From contig JAURZI010000111.1 of assembly GCA_030653435.1 (NCBI GenBank), forward strand, positions 124,001 to 188,000: a stretch of 64,000 nt of DNA. The letters run 5' to 3'. The notes under the pieces are model-generated. The model had not been told where the DNA came from. It ran no database searches and worked only from the letters and a program-made list of their open reading frames with translations. Of this stretch, positions 1-7,790 are shown piece after piece. The stretch is from Methylovulum sp. Its GTDB lineage: Bacteria; Pseudomonadota; Gammaproteobacteria; Methylococcales; Methylomonadaceae. Numbering within the stretch: the first letter of the stretch is position 1; the number at the start of each line of letters is the position of its first letter. A program made the position numbers and the translations under genes.

Positions 1-1103
1 GTCTGGTATTGCTGGGCGCCGACCGACACCGACCAGAATATGGTTGATGCCGCCAAATTGGTTATCACGCCAAAAAACACCACGCCAGGCAGTTTCAGGC
101 TTCTGCGCGTGAACAAAAACAAGCCCATTACGACAATGCTGAAAATTCCAGCGCCCGTGGCCCAATGCTCCCAGTTCGGCAAGGTCAATACATCGCCGTC
201 CATAGGGTACTTGGCGATGCGGTCGGCATTAAAGATGCCCCAATACGCGCCTGCCGAGCCTTCTATTGATTGTTTCCAAGGCTGGTCGAACGCTTCAACG
301 ATGTAATAAGTAACTTTTTCCTGGTCGGCTCGGTTTAAAAAATCACGTAATACTTTGGCCTGATTAGACACCGATGCTGTGGCATGTTTGGCGGGTTGAC
401 CATCGGATGGCCAACCGATTTCAGTGATGATAACGGGTTTGTTCGGATAAGCTTTCTGGACATCGTGATAACGGTCGAAAATGTAATCAACAGCATCTTC
501 CGCGGCAATCCCTTCCCAGTAAGGCAGGATATGCACGGCTATAAAATCGACTTCCTCCACCAGTTTGGGGTGTTTAAGCCATTCGGCCCAGGTTTCCGAG
601 GTGCTGACTGGCCGCCAATTGCGTTTCTTCACTTCGCGTATATATTCAATCAGCGCGGCTTCAGGAATATCATTACGCAACAGCACCTCGTTGCCGACCA
701 TGAGCCGGATAATTTTCGGATTATTCTGGCGACTGATGTCCAATAAGGTTTCAATTTCCTGGCGGTTCTTTTCCAGGTTGCCGTCAATCCATGCCCCCAA
801 GGTCACATTCAGGTTGTGCTTGGCAGCTATCTCCGGGATTTTATGTTGCCCTCTGAGCATGCTATAGGTTCGGATGGCATGGACTTTGTTTTCGAGGAGC
901 GCCAAATCCTTGTCAATATCCGCTTCATTGACGAAGATATTATCCCTGGGGTCATCCGTTTTACGGGTAGGGTCGTAAGTCAGCCCCATCGTGGTTTTTG
1001 TCCAGGTTTGTAATTGCAGCGGGTTGTTAACATAGCTCCAAATGCTGAAATTAATCATAACCAGCAATGCGAGTGCAATTAAAGTAGCTATCTTTGTTTT
1101 CAT
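1..1103 (-). CDS. GH17-type beta-glucan enzyme, probably GH17-glycosyltransferase fusion (3' end outside window)
   Basis: Translating the minus strand from the ATG at 1103 gives 367 open codons that run off the window start. An N-terminal signal/anchor segment (residues 4-24) is followed by a glycoside hydrolase family 17 domain. The two GH17 catalytic acids are visible: acid/base Glu139 in VGNEV and nucleophile Glu228 in ITEIGWPS. A hydrophobic segment starts near residue 327 where a simple hydrolase would end, so the gene probably continues into a membrane glycosyltransferase 2 domain, as in NdvB/NdvC-type beta-(1,3)/(1,6)-glucan synthases. That continuation is inference because the 3' part is not in the window. 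The role would be synthesis or remodelling of periplasmic or exported beta-glucan. It is divergent from an ABC exporter that could carry the product. Confidence 0.8.
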   Translation of the reverse strand, partial: MKTKIATLIALALLVMINFSIWSYVNNPLQLQTWTKTTMGLTYDPTRKTDDPRDNIFVNEADIDKDLALLENKVHAIRTYSMLRGQHKIPEIAAKHNLNVTLGAWIDGNLEKNRQEIETLLDISRQNNPKIIRLMVGNEVLLRNDIPEAALIEYIREVKKRNWRPVSTSETWAEWLKHPKLVEEVDFIAVHILPYWEGIAAEDAVDYIFDRYHDVQKAYPNKPVIITEIGWPSDGQPAKHATASVSNQAKVLRDFLNRADQEKVTYYIVEAFDQPWKQSIEGSAGAYWGIFNADRIAKYPMDGDVLTLPNWEHWATGAGIFSIVVMGLFLFTRRSLKLPGVVFFGVITNLAASTIFWSVSVGAQQYQ

Positions 1104-1213
1104 CAGGGTGCTCGAAAGTTTTCGCTTAATGCGAAGAAGTATTGGGTTTGTTGAGGATTTTATTAAGATTGTGCAGCCATCATGCGATGATTTTCACAGA
1201 AACATTAGAATAC

Positions 1214-1273
1214 GGCCAGCCCTTTATTTTACACGGGTTATAACACTAACAAGAAATTATTTAACAGCTGGCC
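1214..1273. repeat. inverted repeat GGCCAGC/GCTGGCC before the ABC exporter
   Basis: Perfect 7-base arms at 1214-1220 and 1267-1273 bracket an AT-rich 46-base loop in the divergent region between the GH17-type gene and the ABC exporter. This could be a paired operator half-site or chance. No other regulatory element was recognised between 1104 and 1295. Confidence 0.3.
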
Positions 1274-1295
1274 TGTGTTAAGATGCAGGCGCAGA

Positions 1296-3128
1296 ATGCT
1301 ACAATTACTCTTTAACAAAACATCTTCCCGTTCATCCGTGCAAACAAAACAGGCCGTCCCCGTTTATACCTGGAACACCATTTATAACATCGCGCTGGAA
1401 CACAAAAAGCAGCTGGTCTATTCGCATATCATTGCGATCCTGGCGACTGTCGCCAGTGTGCCGGTGCCCTTGCTGATGCCGCTGCTGGTCGATGAAGTCT
1501 TGCTGCATCAACCCGGCGCCGTCATCAATGCTTTGAACCGGGTCTTTCCCGTGGCCTGGCAACAGCCGATGTTTTATATCGGTGTCGTGCTGTTCGCCAG
1601 CCTAGTGTTGCGTATTGTCGCCATTGCCTTCAACATCATCCAGTCGCGCCAGTTTTCCTGTATCGCCAAAGATATTGTGTTCCGTTTCCGTAAGGACATG
1701 ATAGGCCATCTGCAAAACATTTCGATGGCTGAATACGAAAGCCTGGGCACAGGCACGGTGGTCACGCATCTGGTCACCGATCTCGATACGATTGACAATT
1801 TTATCGGCAACACCATCAGCAAGTTGCTGATCGCGGCGCTGACGATTGTCGGCACGGCGGCCATTTTGCTTTGGATGAACTGGCAGTTGGGCTTGTTTAT
1901 CCTGTTGCTGAATCCGGTCGTGATTTATTTTACCCGCGTGGTGGGCTCCAAAGTAAAACACCTTAAGTCTAAAGAAAACTCAGCTTATGAAGTCTTCCAA
2001 CAATCCTTGACCGAAACGCTGGAAGCCATACATCAGATTCGTGCCAGCAACCGCGAGCAGCATTATTGCCAGCAACTGGTCAGTTCGGCGCTGGCCGTTA
2101 AGGATACCGCCATTGCCTTTGCCTGGAAAAGCGATGCCGCCAGTCGGTTGAGCTTTCTGGTTTTTCTGTTTGGTTTCGATGTGTTCCGTGCCGGCGCGAT
2201 GCTGATGGTGTTTTACTCAGAGCTCAGCATCGGGCAAATGCTTGCGGTTTTTGGTTATCTGTGGTTCATGATGGCGCCGGTACAGGAAATCCTTAATATC
2301 CAATATGCTTTTTTTGCCGCCAAAGCCGCCCTCGCGCGTATTAACCGGCTTAATACCTTGCAACAAGAGCCGCAGTATCCGCATTTGGAGGACCCTTTCC
2401 TGGGCAAAAAAACGGTGGCCGTGCGCGTCAAAAATCTGCACTTCAGTTATGGCGAGGAAAGCATACTCAACGGCATCAACCTGCATATTAAAGCGGGCGA
2501 AAAAGTGGCTTTGGTCGGTGCCAGCGGCGGCGGCAAATCCACTTTGATTCAAACGCTGATCGGCCTGTACCCCAGTGATGAGGGGCAGATCTATTTTGAC
2601 GATGTCGCCATTGACCATATCGGTCTGGATGTTGTCAGGGAACATGTGGTCACCGTATTGCAACACCCGGTGCTTTTTAATGACACGATCCGCGCCAACC
2701 TGACTCTGGGCAAACCGCTTTCAGATACTTTGCTATGGCATGCCCTGGCGATTGCCCAGTTGGATGATGCTGTTAAAGATCTGGAGCTAGGCCTGGACAC
2801 CATCGTCGGCCGCCACGGCATGAGGCTGTCCGGCGGTCAGCGCCAACGCATGGCGATTGCCCGCATGGTCGCCGCCGACCCCAAAGTGGTTATCCTGGAC
2901 GAAGCGACATCGGCGTTGGACAGTGAAACCGAATATAAGCTACATCAAGCGTTAGGCGCGTTTTTAACTGGTCGCACCACCATTATTATCGCCCACCGCC
3001 TAAGCGCCGTTAAACAAGCGGATCATGTTTATGTGTTTGAAGAAGGCAAAATCTGCGAACAAGGGCGTCACGAAACATTAATCCAGCAAAACGGCCTTTA
3101 TGCCAAACTTTATGGTGAGTACCAATAA
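1296..3128 (+). CDS. ABC exporter, fused permease and ATPase (ABCB/MsbA-like)
   Basis: Homodimeric exporter half-transporter of about 610 residues: six-helix transmembrane domain in roughly the first 310 residues, then a nucleotide-binding domain. Walker A GASGGGKST lies near residue 408, followed by the Q-loop glutamine (VLQHP), signature LSGGQRQR, Walker B VVILDEATSALD and switch histidine in IIIAHRLS. All catalytic motifs are intact. A GTG seven codons upstream (1275) is an alternative start; neither has a clear Shine-Dalgarno, and I prefer the ATG. The substrate cannot be read from sequence. The divergent GH17-type glucan gene makes an NdvA-like glucan export role possible, while the MsbA-like architecture would also fit lipid export. 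The next gene, rnm, begins 3 bases after the stop and is probably cotranscribed. Confidence 0.9.
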   Translation: MLQLLFNKTSSRSSVQTKQAVPVYTWNTIYNIALEHKKQLVYSHIIAILATVASVPVPLLMPLLVDEVLLHQPGAVINALNRVFPVAWQQPMFYIGVVLFASLVLRIVAIAFNIIQSRQFSCIAKDIVFRFRKDMIGHLQNISMAEYESLGTGTVVTHLVTDLDTIDNFIGNTISKLLIAALTIVGTAAILLWMNWQLGLFILLLNPVVIYFTRVVGSKVKHLKSKENSAYEVFQQSLTETLEAIHQIRASNREQHYCQQLVSSALAVKDTAIAFAWKSDAASRLSFLVFLFGFDVFRAGAMLMVFYSELSIGQMLAVFGYLWFMMAPVQEILNIQYAFFAAKAALARINRLNTLQQEPQYPHLEDPFLGKKTVAVRVKNLHFSYGEESILNGINLHIKAGEKVALVGASGGGKSTLIQTLIGLYPSDEGQIYFDDVAIDHIGLDVVREHVVTVLQHPVLFNDTIRANLTLGKPLSDTLLWHALAIAQLDDAVKDLELGLDTIVGRHGMRLSGGQRQRMAIARMVAADPKVVILDEATSALDSETEYKLHQALGAFLTGRTTIIIAHRLSAVKQADHVYVFEEGKICEQGRHETLIQQNGLYAKLYGEYQ

Positions 3129-3131
3129 CAC

Positions 3132-3962
3132 ATGTTTGAACTATACGATTTGCACTGCCATTCGACCGCTTCCGACGGCGCATTGTCCCCGACTGAAGTC
3201 GTGCTGCGCGCACATCGGCATGGCGTCACGGCGTTGGCGTTGACCGACCATGACACGACCGCAGGGCTGGCCGAGGCGCAAGCCTGTGCGGCAACGAACG
3301 GTGTCAAGCTGATACCCGGCATAGAACTGTCCACCTTATGGCAAAACCAATGCTTTCATATTGTCGGTATAGGCATTGACCCGGAGTACCCGCCTCTCGC
3401 TGAAGCGACAGTTAACCTGCAAAATACACGCCTGGAGCGGGCGGAAAAAATTGCTGAAAAACTCGCCAAAAAACGCATACCCGGCGCTATGGACGCCGTA
3501 AAGAAAGTCGCAGGGGAGGGGATGATAACGCGCAGCCATTTCGCGCATTTTCTCGTCTCGCAACACCATGTTGACACCGAGCAGGAAGCTTTTGACCGTT
3601 ATCTGGCAAAAGGCAAGCCTGCTTATGTCGCTACGCCGTGGGCGGATATGACGCTGGCCGTCAGTTGGATCACCGAATCCGGAGGCATCGCGGTGTTGGC
3701 GCATCCGTTGCGCTACAAACTCAGTGCTAACTCGATGAAACGCCTGTTGACGGCATTTAAGACCGCTGGCGGCCAAGGCATAGAAGTCATTACCGGACGC
3801 ATTAATAATGACGAAATCAGCAGGGCGGCAACTCTTGCCGTGCGTTTTGAGCTGGCCGGTTCTACGGGTTCCGATTTCCATTGCCCGGACCAGTGGGTGG
3901 AGTTAGGCCGGCTTGCCCCCCTGCCTGTCCATGTCAAACCGGTATGGGAGTTGCTTAATTAG
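3132..3962 (+). CDS. rnm: PHP-domain exonuclease, RNase AM/TrpH family
   Basis: 276-residue PHP phosphoesterase. The four metal-binding PHP motifs are present: DLHCHSTASDG at the N-terminus, ALTDHDT, VLAHPLRYK in the second half and GSDFHCP near the C-terminus. Family knowledge: E. coli RNase AM (YciV/TrpH) is a 5'-3' exonuclease that matures 5' ends of rRNAs and degrades small nucleic acids with Mn2+. Length and motif order match the family. It starts 3 bases after the ABC exporter stop, so is likely in that transcript, with rraA following after 42 bases. The position next to rraA, another RNA-metabolism gene, is consistent with the assignment. Confidence 0.88.
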   Translation: MFELYDLHCHSTASDGALSPTEVVLRAHRHGVTALALTDHDTTAGLAEAQACAATNGVKLIPGIELSTLWQNQCFHIVGIGIDPEYPPLAEATVNLQNTRLERAEKIAEKLAKKRIPGAMDAVKKVAGEGMITRSHFAHFLVSQHHVDTEQEAFDRYLAKGKPAYVATPWADMTLAVSWITESGGIAVLAHPLRYKLSANSMKRLLTAFKTAGGQGIEVITGRINNDEISRAATLAVRFELAGSTGSDFHCPDQWVELGRLAPLPVHVKPVWELLN

Positions 3963-4004
3963 CATTACCCGCATTCCCCCCAACTCTCAGCCAGGATTGT
4001 TTGT

Positions 4005-4493
4005 ATGATAACGTTTACTACCGCCGATCTTTGCGATGCCCATTCAGCTGAAAATTACTTCCAGATTGCCGAGCCGCTGTTTAAATCTTATGGTGCCAAG
4101 CCTGTGTTTTGTGGGCGCATCACCACTTTGAAAACATTTGAAAGCGATGAACTGCTGGCCCAAACCCTGGCGGAAAAAGTCGATAACCGGGTATTGGTCG
4201 TCGATGGCGGCGGCTCGCACCACTGCGCGTTACTGGATGCGTCGCTGGCAAAAACAGCCGTAACAAACGGCTGGCAAGGCATTGTTATTTATGGCTGTGT
4301 CCGCGATGCCGCAATTCTGGAGCAACTGCCTCTAGGCATACAGGCACTGCATGCGTACCCGTTAAAAAGCCATAAAAAAGGCCACGGTGACCGCGATGCA
4401 TCAATCAGCTTTGCGGGCGTCAACTTTAAAAAAGATTATTATTTATATGCCGATGCTGATGGAATCGTCGTCTCGGCAACCCTATTGCGTTAA
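4005..4493 (+). CDS. rraA: RraA family protein (RNase E activity regulator / HMG aldolase-like)
   Basis: 162 residues, full length for RraA. Recognisable features are the FTTADLCDAH start, the VLVVDGGGS glycine-rich strand, and GIVIYGCVRD followed by the helix containing LEQLPLGIQALH. In enterobacteria RraA binds RNase E and inhibits mRNA decay; the same fold includes 4-hydroxy-4-methyl-2-oxoglutarate aldolases, which share the G-x20-R-D-type active site. The conserved Arg-Asp pair is present in CVRD, so aldolase activity cannot be excluded. It lies between rnm and ispH on the same strand with short gaps and may belong to one housekeeping run. Confidence 0.88.
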   Translation: MITFTTADLCDAHSAENYFQIAEPLFKSYGAKPVFCGRITTLKTFESDELLAQTLAEKVDNRVLVVDGGGSHHCALLDASLAKTAVTNGWQGIVIYGCVRDAAILEQLPLGIQALHAYPLKSHKKGHGDRDASISFAGVNFKKDYYLYADADGIVVSATLLR

Positions 4494-4529
4494 AATAACT
4501 TCACATTAACCTACTAAAGAACTCAAGAT

Positions 4530-5468
4530 ATGCAAATCGTACTCGCTAATCCTCGTGGCTTCTGTGCCGGTGTAGACCGCGCCATTGAAATTGTCGATCA
4601 GGCGCTCGAAACATTTGGTGCGCCTATTTATGTGCGTCATGAAGTCGTCCATAACCGCACCGTGGTCGACGGCCTAAAAGAAAAAGGCGCCATTTTTATT
4701 GAAGATCTGACCGATGTTCCGGTCGGCTCGCATTTGATTTTCAGCGCCCACGGCGTTTCCAAGCAAGTGCAGCAGGAAGCAAAAGAACGCAAATTGACCA
4801 TTTTCGACGCCACCTGCCCGTTGGTCACTAAAGTCCATTTGCAAGTCGCCAAACATGCTAAATCCGACCGCGAAGTCATCCTGATCGGTCATGCCGGGCA
4901 CCCTGAAGTGGAAGGTACCATGGGGCAGTATGAAAAATGCACTGAAAATGGTGGCATTTATCTGGTAGAAACCCCTGAAGACGTTAAGAATCTTAAAGTC
5001 AACAATCCCGATAATCTGGCTTATGTCACGCAAACGACATTGTCCATGACCGATACGCAGATCATGGTAGATGCCCTGCGCGCCCGTTTCACGTCTATTC
5101 AAGACCAGAAAAAAGATGACATTTGCTATGCGACCCAAAATCGCCAGGATGCTGTCCATGAATTGGCAAAAACGGCAGACACGATCCTGGTGGTGGGCTC
5201 GCCTAACAGTTCCAACTCCAACCGGTTGCGGGAAATCGCCGAGCAGTTGGGCAAACCTGCGTTCTTGATAGACACCGCCAACGATATGCAGCAAAGCTGG
5301 TTCGACGGCGTCAAGGTTGTTGGTGTCACTGCCGGGGCCTCCGCACCCGAAGTGCTGGTACAGGAGGTCATTAGCCGTTTAAAGGAATGGGGCGGTCAAG
5401 CCACGATTGAAATCCAGGGCATAGAAGAAAAAGTAGTGTTTTCCTTGCCTAAGGGTCTGAAAAAATAA
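4530..5468 (+). CDS. ispH: 4-hydroxy-3-methylbut-2-enyl diphosphate reductase (IspH)
   Basis: 312 residues, typical of IspH. It performs the last step of the MEP pathway, reducing HMBPP to IPP and DMAPP with a [4Fe-4S] cluster. Three cluster cysteines are visible: Cys12 in PRGFCAGV, one in [12 protein letters not shown] near residue 96 and one in [14 protein letters not shown] near residue 198. The catalytic glutamate region PEVEGT is also present. A methanotroph needs isoprenoids for hopanoids, carotenoids and quinones. Hsp15 follows 6 bases downstream. Confidence 0.96.
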   Translation: MQIVLANPRGFCAGVDRAIEIVDQALETFGAPIYVRHEVVHNRTVVDGLKEKGAIFIEDLTDVPVGSHLIFSAHGVSKQVQQEAKERKLTIFDATCPLVTKVHLQVAKHAKSDREVILIGHAGHPEVEGTMGQYEKCTENGGIYLVETPEDVKNLKVNNPDNLAYVTQTTLSMTDTQIMVDALRARFTSIQDQKKDDICYATQNRQDAVHELAKTADTILVVGSPNSSNSNRLREIAEQLGKPAFLIDTANDMQQSWFDGVKVVGVTAGASAPEVLVQEVISRLKEWGGQATIEIQGIEEKVVFSLPKGLKK

Positions 5469-5474
5469 GCCGCA

Positions 5475-5870
5475 GTGTCGACCGAACCCGAAACCGTTCG
5501 CCTAGATAAGTGGCTGTGGGCCGCGCGTTTTTTTAAAACGCGCAAACTGGCCACCGAAGCCATAGCTGGCGGCAAGGTCCACGTCAACAACCAACGCTCT
5601 AAGCCGGGCAAGGAAATCCGTTTGGGCACGGTACTCACTATCAGCAAGGAACTGTACCGCTGGGAAGTGACGGTCACCGCGCTTAGCAACCAGCGGCGCG
5701 GTGCCAAGGAAGCGGTGCTGCTTTATGAAGAGTCCCCGGAAAGTCACGCCAAACGTCAACAGCAAATCGCCCTGCAACGCGAGCAGCGGGAATTGTTTCC
5801 GCATAGCGGAATGGACTACAAACCTAATAAAAAAGAACGGCGTTTGATACATCGCTTTAAGCAAGGTTAA
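5475..5870 (+). CDS. hslR: Heat shock protein 15 (Hsp15), S4-domain ribosome rescue factor
   Basis: 131 residues with an N-terminal S4 RNA-binding domain (VRLDKWLWAARFFKTR through the KVHVNNQRSKPG loop) and a basic C-terminal helix ending KKERRLIHRFKQG. E. coli Hsp15 binds 50S subunits carrying stalled nascent peptidyl-tRNA. The start is GTG at 5475, 6 bases after the ispH stop; no ATG exists in the correct frame before the S4 domain. It is the last gene of a plus-strand run, and the convergent tusE ends 10 bases downstream. Confidence 0.9.
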   Translation: MSTEPETVRLDKWLWAARFFKTRKLATEAIAGGKVHVNNQRSKPGKEIRLGTVLTISKELYRWEVTVTALSNQRRGAKEAVLLYEESPESHAKRQQQIALQREQRELFPHSGMDYKPNKKERRLIHRFKQG

Positions 5871-5880
5871 GCGGGCTGTG

Positions 5881-6213
5881 TTACAAGCAGGTCGGCGGTT
5901 TCGGCAAACCCGCCAGTTTGCAGGCATATTTCAGCGGCCCATCGGGAAACAAACGATGCAAATAACGGCTGTTACCCTTGGCTTCGCCAAATTGTTTGGA
6001 CACAGCCTTAGTAAAGACTCTCGCATTCGGCAAATGCTTATAGCTCAAGTAATAAGCACGGATAAACAGGATAATTTCCCAATGCGCGTCGCTGAGCTGG
6101 ATATCGTTAAGTTCAGCCAACTGTGTTGCCACGGTTTCGTTCCAGTCCCCCCAATGGATTAAAAAACCTTGTTCGGTTAATGCCGGTAAGCGGCCAACCT
6201 CACTTATGTCCAC
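5881..6213 (-). CDS. tusE: TusE/DsrC-family sulfur carrier
   Basis: 110 residues. The C-terminal signature GPLKYACKLAGLPKPPTCL contains both DsrC-type cysteines, including the penultimate cysteine that carries the persulfide. TusE accepts sulfur from the TusBCD complex and passes it to MnmA for 2-thiolation of tRNA wobble uridine. The start is GTG at 6213, and the frame overlaps the tusB stop by 10 bases, so translation is probably coupled. DsrC proteins of dissimilatory sulfur oxidation look similar, but the linkage here to tusB favours the tRNA role. Confidence 0.88.
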   Translation of the reverse strand: MDISEVGRLPALTEQGFLIHWGDWNETVATQLAELNDIQLSDAHWEIILFIRAYYLSYKHLPNARVFTKAVSKQFGEAKGNSRYLHRLFPDGPLKYACKLAGLPKPPTCL

Positions 6214-6494
6214 GACTGGATCACCGGATTGTTGATTGTGACGTTGACCAAGCCATCGTAATCTATAATGGTGATGCCGCTGACCAGCTCATCGTCGGCT
6301 ATGCCTCTGGCTCCCAGGTCGGCGGCTAGGGCATAAAGTTGGCATTGGGTAAGTAATCCGGCCAGCTCATGGGCCAGTTTGCCGTTGCGTAATAAACCCA
6401 GCACAGAGTTCTCAAGAAAAACCACCTCATCGTCTGGACATATCCGCTGCAAAACTGCAAGCTCAACCGGCGACTTAAAAATAAGATGTAACAT
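6204..6494 (-). CDS. tusB: TusB/DsrH-family sulfur relay protein
   Basis: 96 residues with the DsrH fold signature: MLHLIFKSP start, the DDEVVFLENSV loop and the YALAADLGARGI segment. TusB is part of the TusBCD hexamer in tRNA 2-thiouridine synthesis. Its ATG overlaps the stop of the upstream gdx-like gene (TAATG) and its 3' end overlaps tusE. The usual partners tusC and tusD are not adjacent; the upstream gene is a transporter instead, so the complex is either split across loci or reduced. Confidence 0.82.
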   Translation of the reverse strand: MLHLIFKSPVELAVLQRICPDDEVVFLENSVLGLLRNGKLAHELAGLLTQCQLYALAADLGARGIADDELVSGITIIDYDGLVNVTINNPVIQSWT

Positions 6495-6814
6495 TATTGG
6501 GAATCCGTTAATTTAAGCCCGACAATGCCTGCAATGACTAATGAAATCGATAGCAAACGGTGCCAGTCGCCAGACTCTTTAAATAACACTATACCTGCTA
6601 TTGCCACACCGACAGCGCCCATACCTGTCCATACTGCATAAGCGGTCCCCAGCGGCAGGGATTTGATGGCCAATACCAACAAATAAAAACTGCCGCCGCC
6701 AAACACCAGGGTTGCCAAACTGGGCCAAAGCCGGGTAAAGCCCTCATTATATTTAAGGCTTAATGCAAACAAGATTTCTACCAATCCTGCAGAAAATAAA
6801 AACAACCACGCCAC
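6494..6814 (-). CDS. gdx: Small multidrug resistance family transporter, Gdx/SugE type (guanidinium exporter)
   Basis: 106 residues with four transmembrane helices. The conserved membrane Glu lies in helix 1 (SAGLVEILFAL) and the signature SLPLGTAYAVWTGMGAVG is typical of SugE/Gdx rather than EmrE. Proteins of this subtype export guanidinium with proton antiport. The start chosen is GTG at 6814: an AGGGGG Shine-Dalgarno sits just upstream and the resulting length equals SugE, whereas the longer reading from TTG at 6832 would pass through that ribosome site. The gene leads a three-gene overlapped set with tusB and tusE. No guanidine riboswitch was recognised upstream. Confidence 0.85.
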   Translation of the reverse strand: MAWLFLFSAGLVEILFALSLKYNEGFTRLWPSLATLVFGGGSFYLLVLAIKSLPLGTAYAVWTGMGAVGVAIAGIVLFKESGDWHRLLSISLVIAGIVGLKLTDSQ

Positions 6815-7323
6815 GCAACCCCCTATTAACAATAAATATATAATCTTTTCTTACTATCCGGCCTTGCGCTAAAGCTATGTGCTGTAGGGCCGGCCGAGCG
6901 CCATCAAGGGCTAGACAGACTGCCCAAGCCAGAGCAGGCAGGATAGTTAAAATTTCAATCTTACGGCAAAATAAGTAATATTTCTCAAAATCCTCGATAT
7001 TTTAACCGGCAACCGTTTTGCGCCCTTCTTTACGCCCTAGTTGTATGCTCACCCATTGTGCAAGAATCGTCCATAACCGATCTTGCCGACAGTGAAAATC
7101 CGAAGATGAAGCCTTGCTGATGGCGATTGGTGCGATAGGCTGGGTGCAGCGTCTTGCCTGTGATTTGCTGGCGTATCAGGCTGTGTAATGGTTTAATAAA
7201 AGTATGCCGCGCTGCATAGCTTAACGAGCAGGCTGAAGCTAAGTCCAAATCATCGCCTACAGGTCGCGGGCTGGGCAGACAGCTGCAACACAGGCATGCT
7301 TTTAACCTTACGGAGATAATCCA
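6815..7323. other. Intergenic region with an inverted repeat and a REP-like unit, no gene supported
   Basis: This 509-base gap separates the divergent gdx and DUF2934 genes. CCGGCC at 6858-6863 pairs with GGCCGG at 6888-6893 around a 24-base loop, and the right arm belongs to a motif at 6881-6916 (GTAGGGC...CCATCAAGGGCT) that recurs at 10753 and 55608. The rest, 6917-7323, shows no motif or codon pattern I can support; the open frame at 7030-7398 on the minus strand overlaps the DUF2934 gene and looks random. Confidence 0.4.
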
Positions 7324-7542
7324 ATGTCGAAACCCGCTGAAAAACTTTCGTCTGTCAATGCCAATCCCCACTGGACCACGGAACAGGAACATTATCAATG
7401 GATTGCCGAGTCGGCTTATTACAAAGCCTTAGCCAGGGGGTTTACACCTGTCCGCGATCAAGATGATTGGCTAGAGGCACAAAAAGAATATGAGGAGGCG
7501 ATGCTAAAGCAGAAAAAAAATGGCTTGGTGAGTTTGCGGTAA
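7324..7542 (+). CDS. Small DUF2934 domain protein
   Basis: 72 residues. The central WIAESAYYKALARGF and the DDWLEAQKEY segment match the DUF2934 pattern (IAExAYxxAExRGF...DWLxAExE). DUF2934 proteins are small, soluble, of unknown function and common in methylotrophs and environmental proteobacteria. A Shine-Dalgarno (ACGGAGA) lies 7 bases before the ATG. It appears to be a stand-alone gene, followed by a repeat remnant. Confidence 0.75.
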   Translation: MSKPAEKLSSVNANPHWTTEQEHYQWIAESAYYKALARGFTPVRDQDDWLEAQKEYEEAMLKQKKNGLVSLR

Positions 7543-7580
7543 ATTTGTAAATGTATAGGGGGGGCCGATTGTCCAGCACT

Positions 7581-7710
7581 GTAGGGCGCGCTGCGCGCGC
7601 TATCGGCGGCTCGGTACCGGAAAAGGCGCGCGCGGCACGCGCTACGTTTCGTGTGACGGTAGGCGTTGCCGGTTTCAAAACTTAGACGTTTTCTCGACCA
7701 GATGGGAGTA
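7581..7710. mobile_element. Truncated MITE copy (right part)
   Basis: Closely similar to the right two thirds of the intact element at 30541-30735: the GC-rich palindromic core, the GGTAGGCGTTGCCGGTTT stretch and the terminal AGATGGGAG followed by TA. The left terminal repeat is missing; similarity begins at GTAGGGCGCG. It lies between the DUF2934 gene and the 3' end of the P-type ATPase. Confidence 0.8.
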
Positions 7711-7790
7711 CATCAACATAGACGGATGTGGTAAAGCATTGGGCACATTTTTGTAGAATGGCTATGGCGGAGTATTTTATTTTTAATCAT

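Noticed and set aside
6815-7000. Possible guanidine riboswitch upstream of the Gdx-type exporter
   Set aside because: The conserved loops of guanidine-I, -II and -III classes could not be found; only a CCGGCC/GGCCGG inverted repeat is present.
7030-7398. Minus-strand frame of 122 codons before the DUF2934 gene
   Set aside because: Overlaps the DUF2934 start and its ribosome site, no family resemblance, composition looks random.
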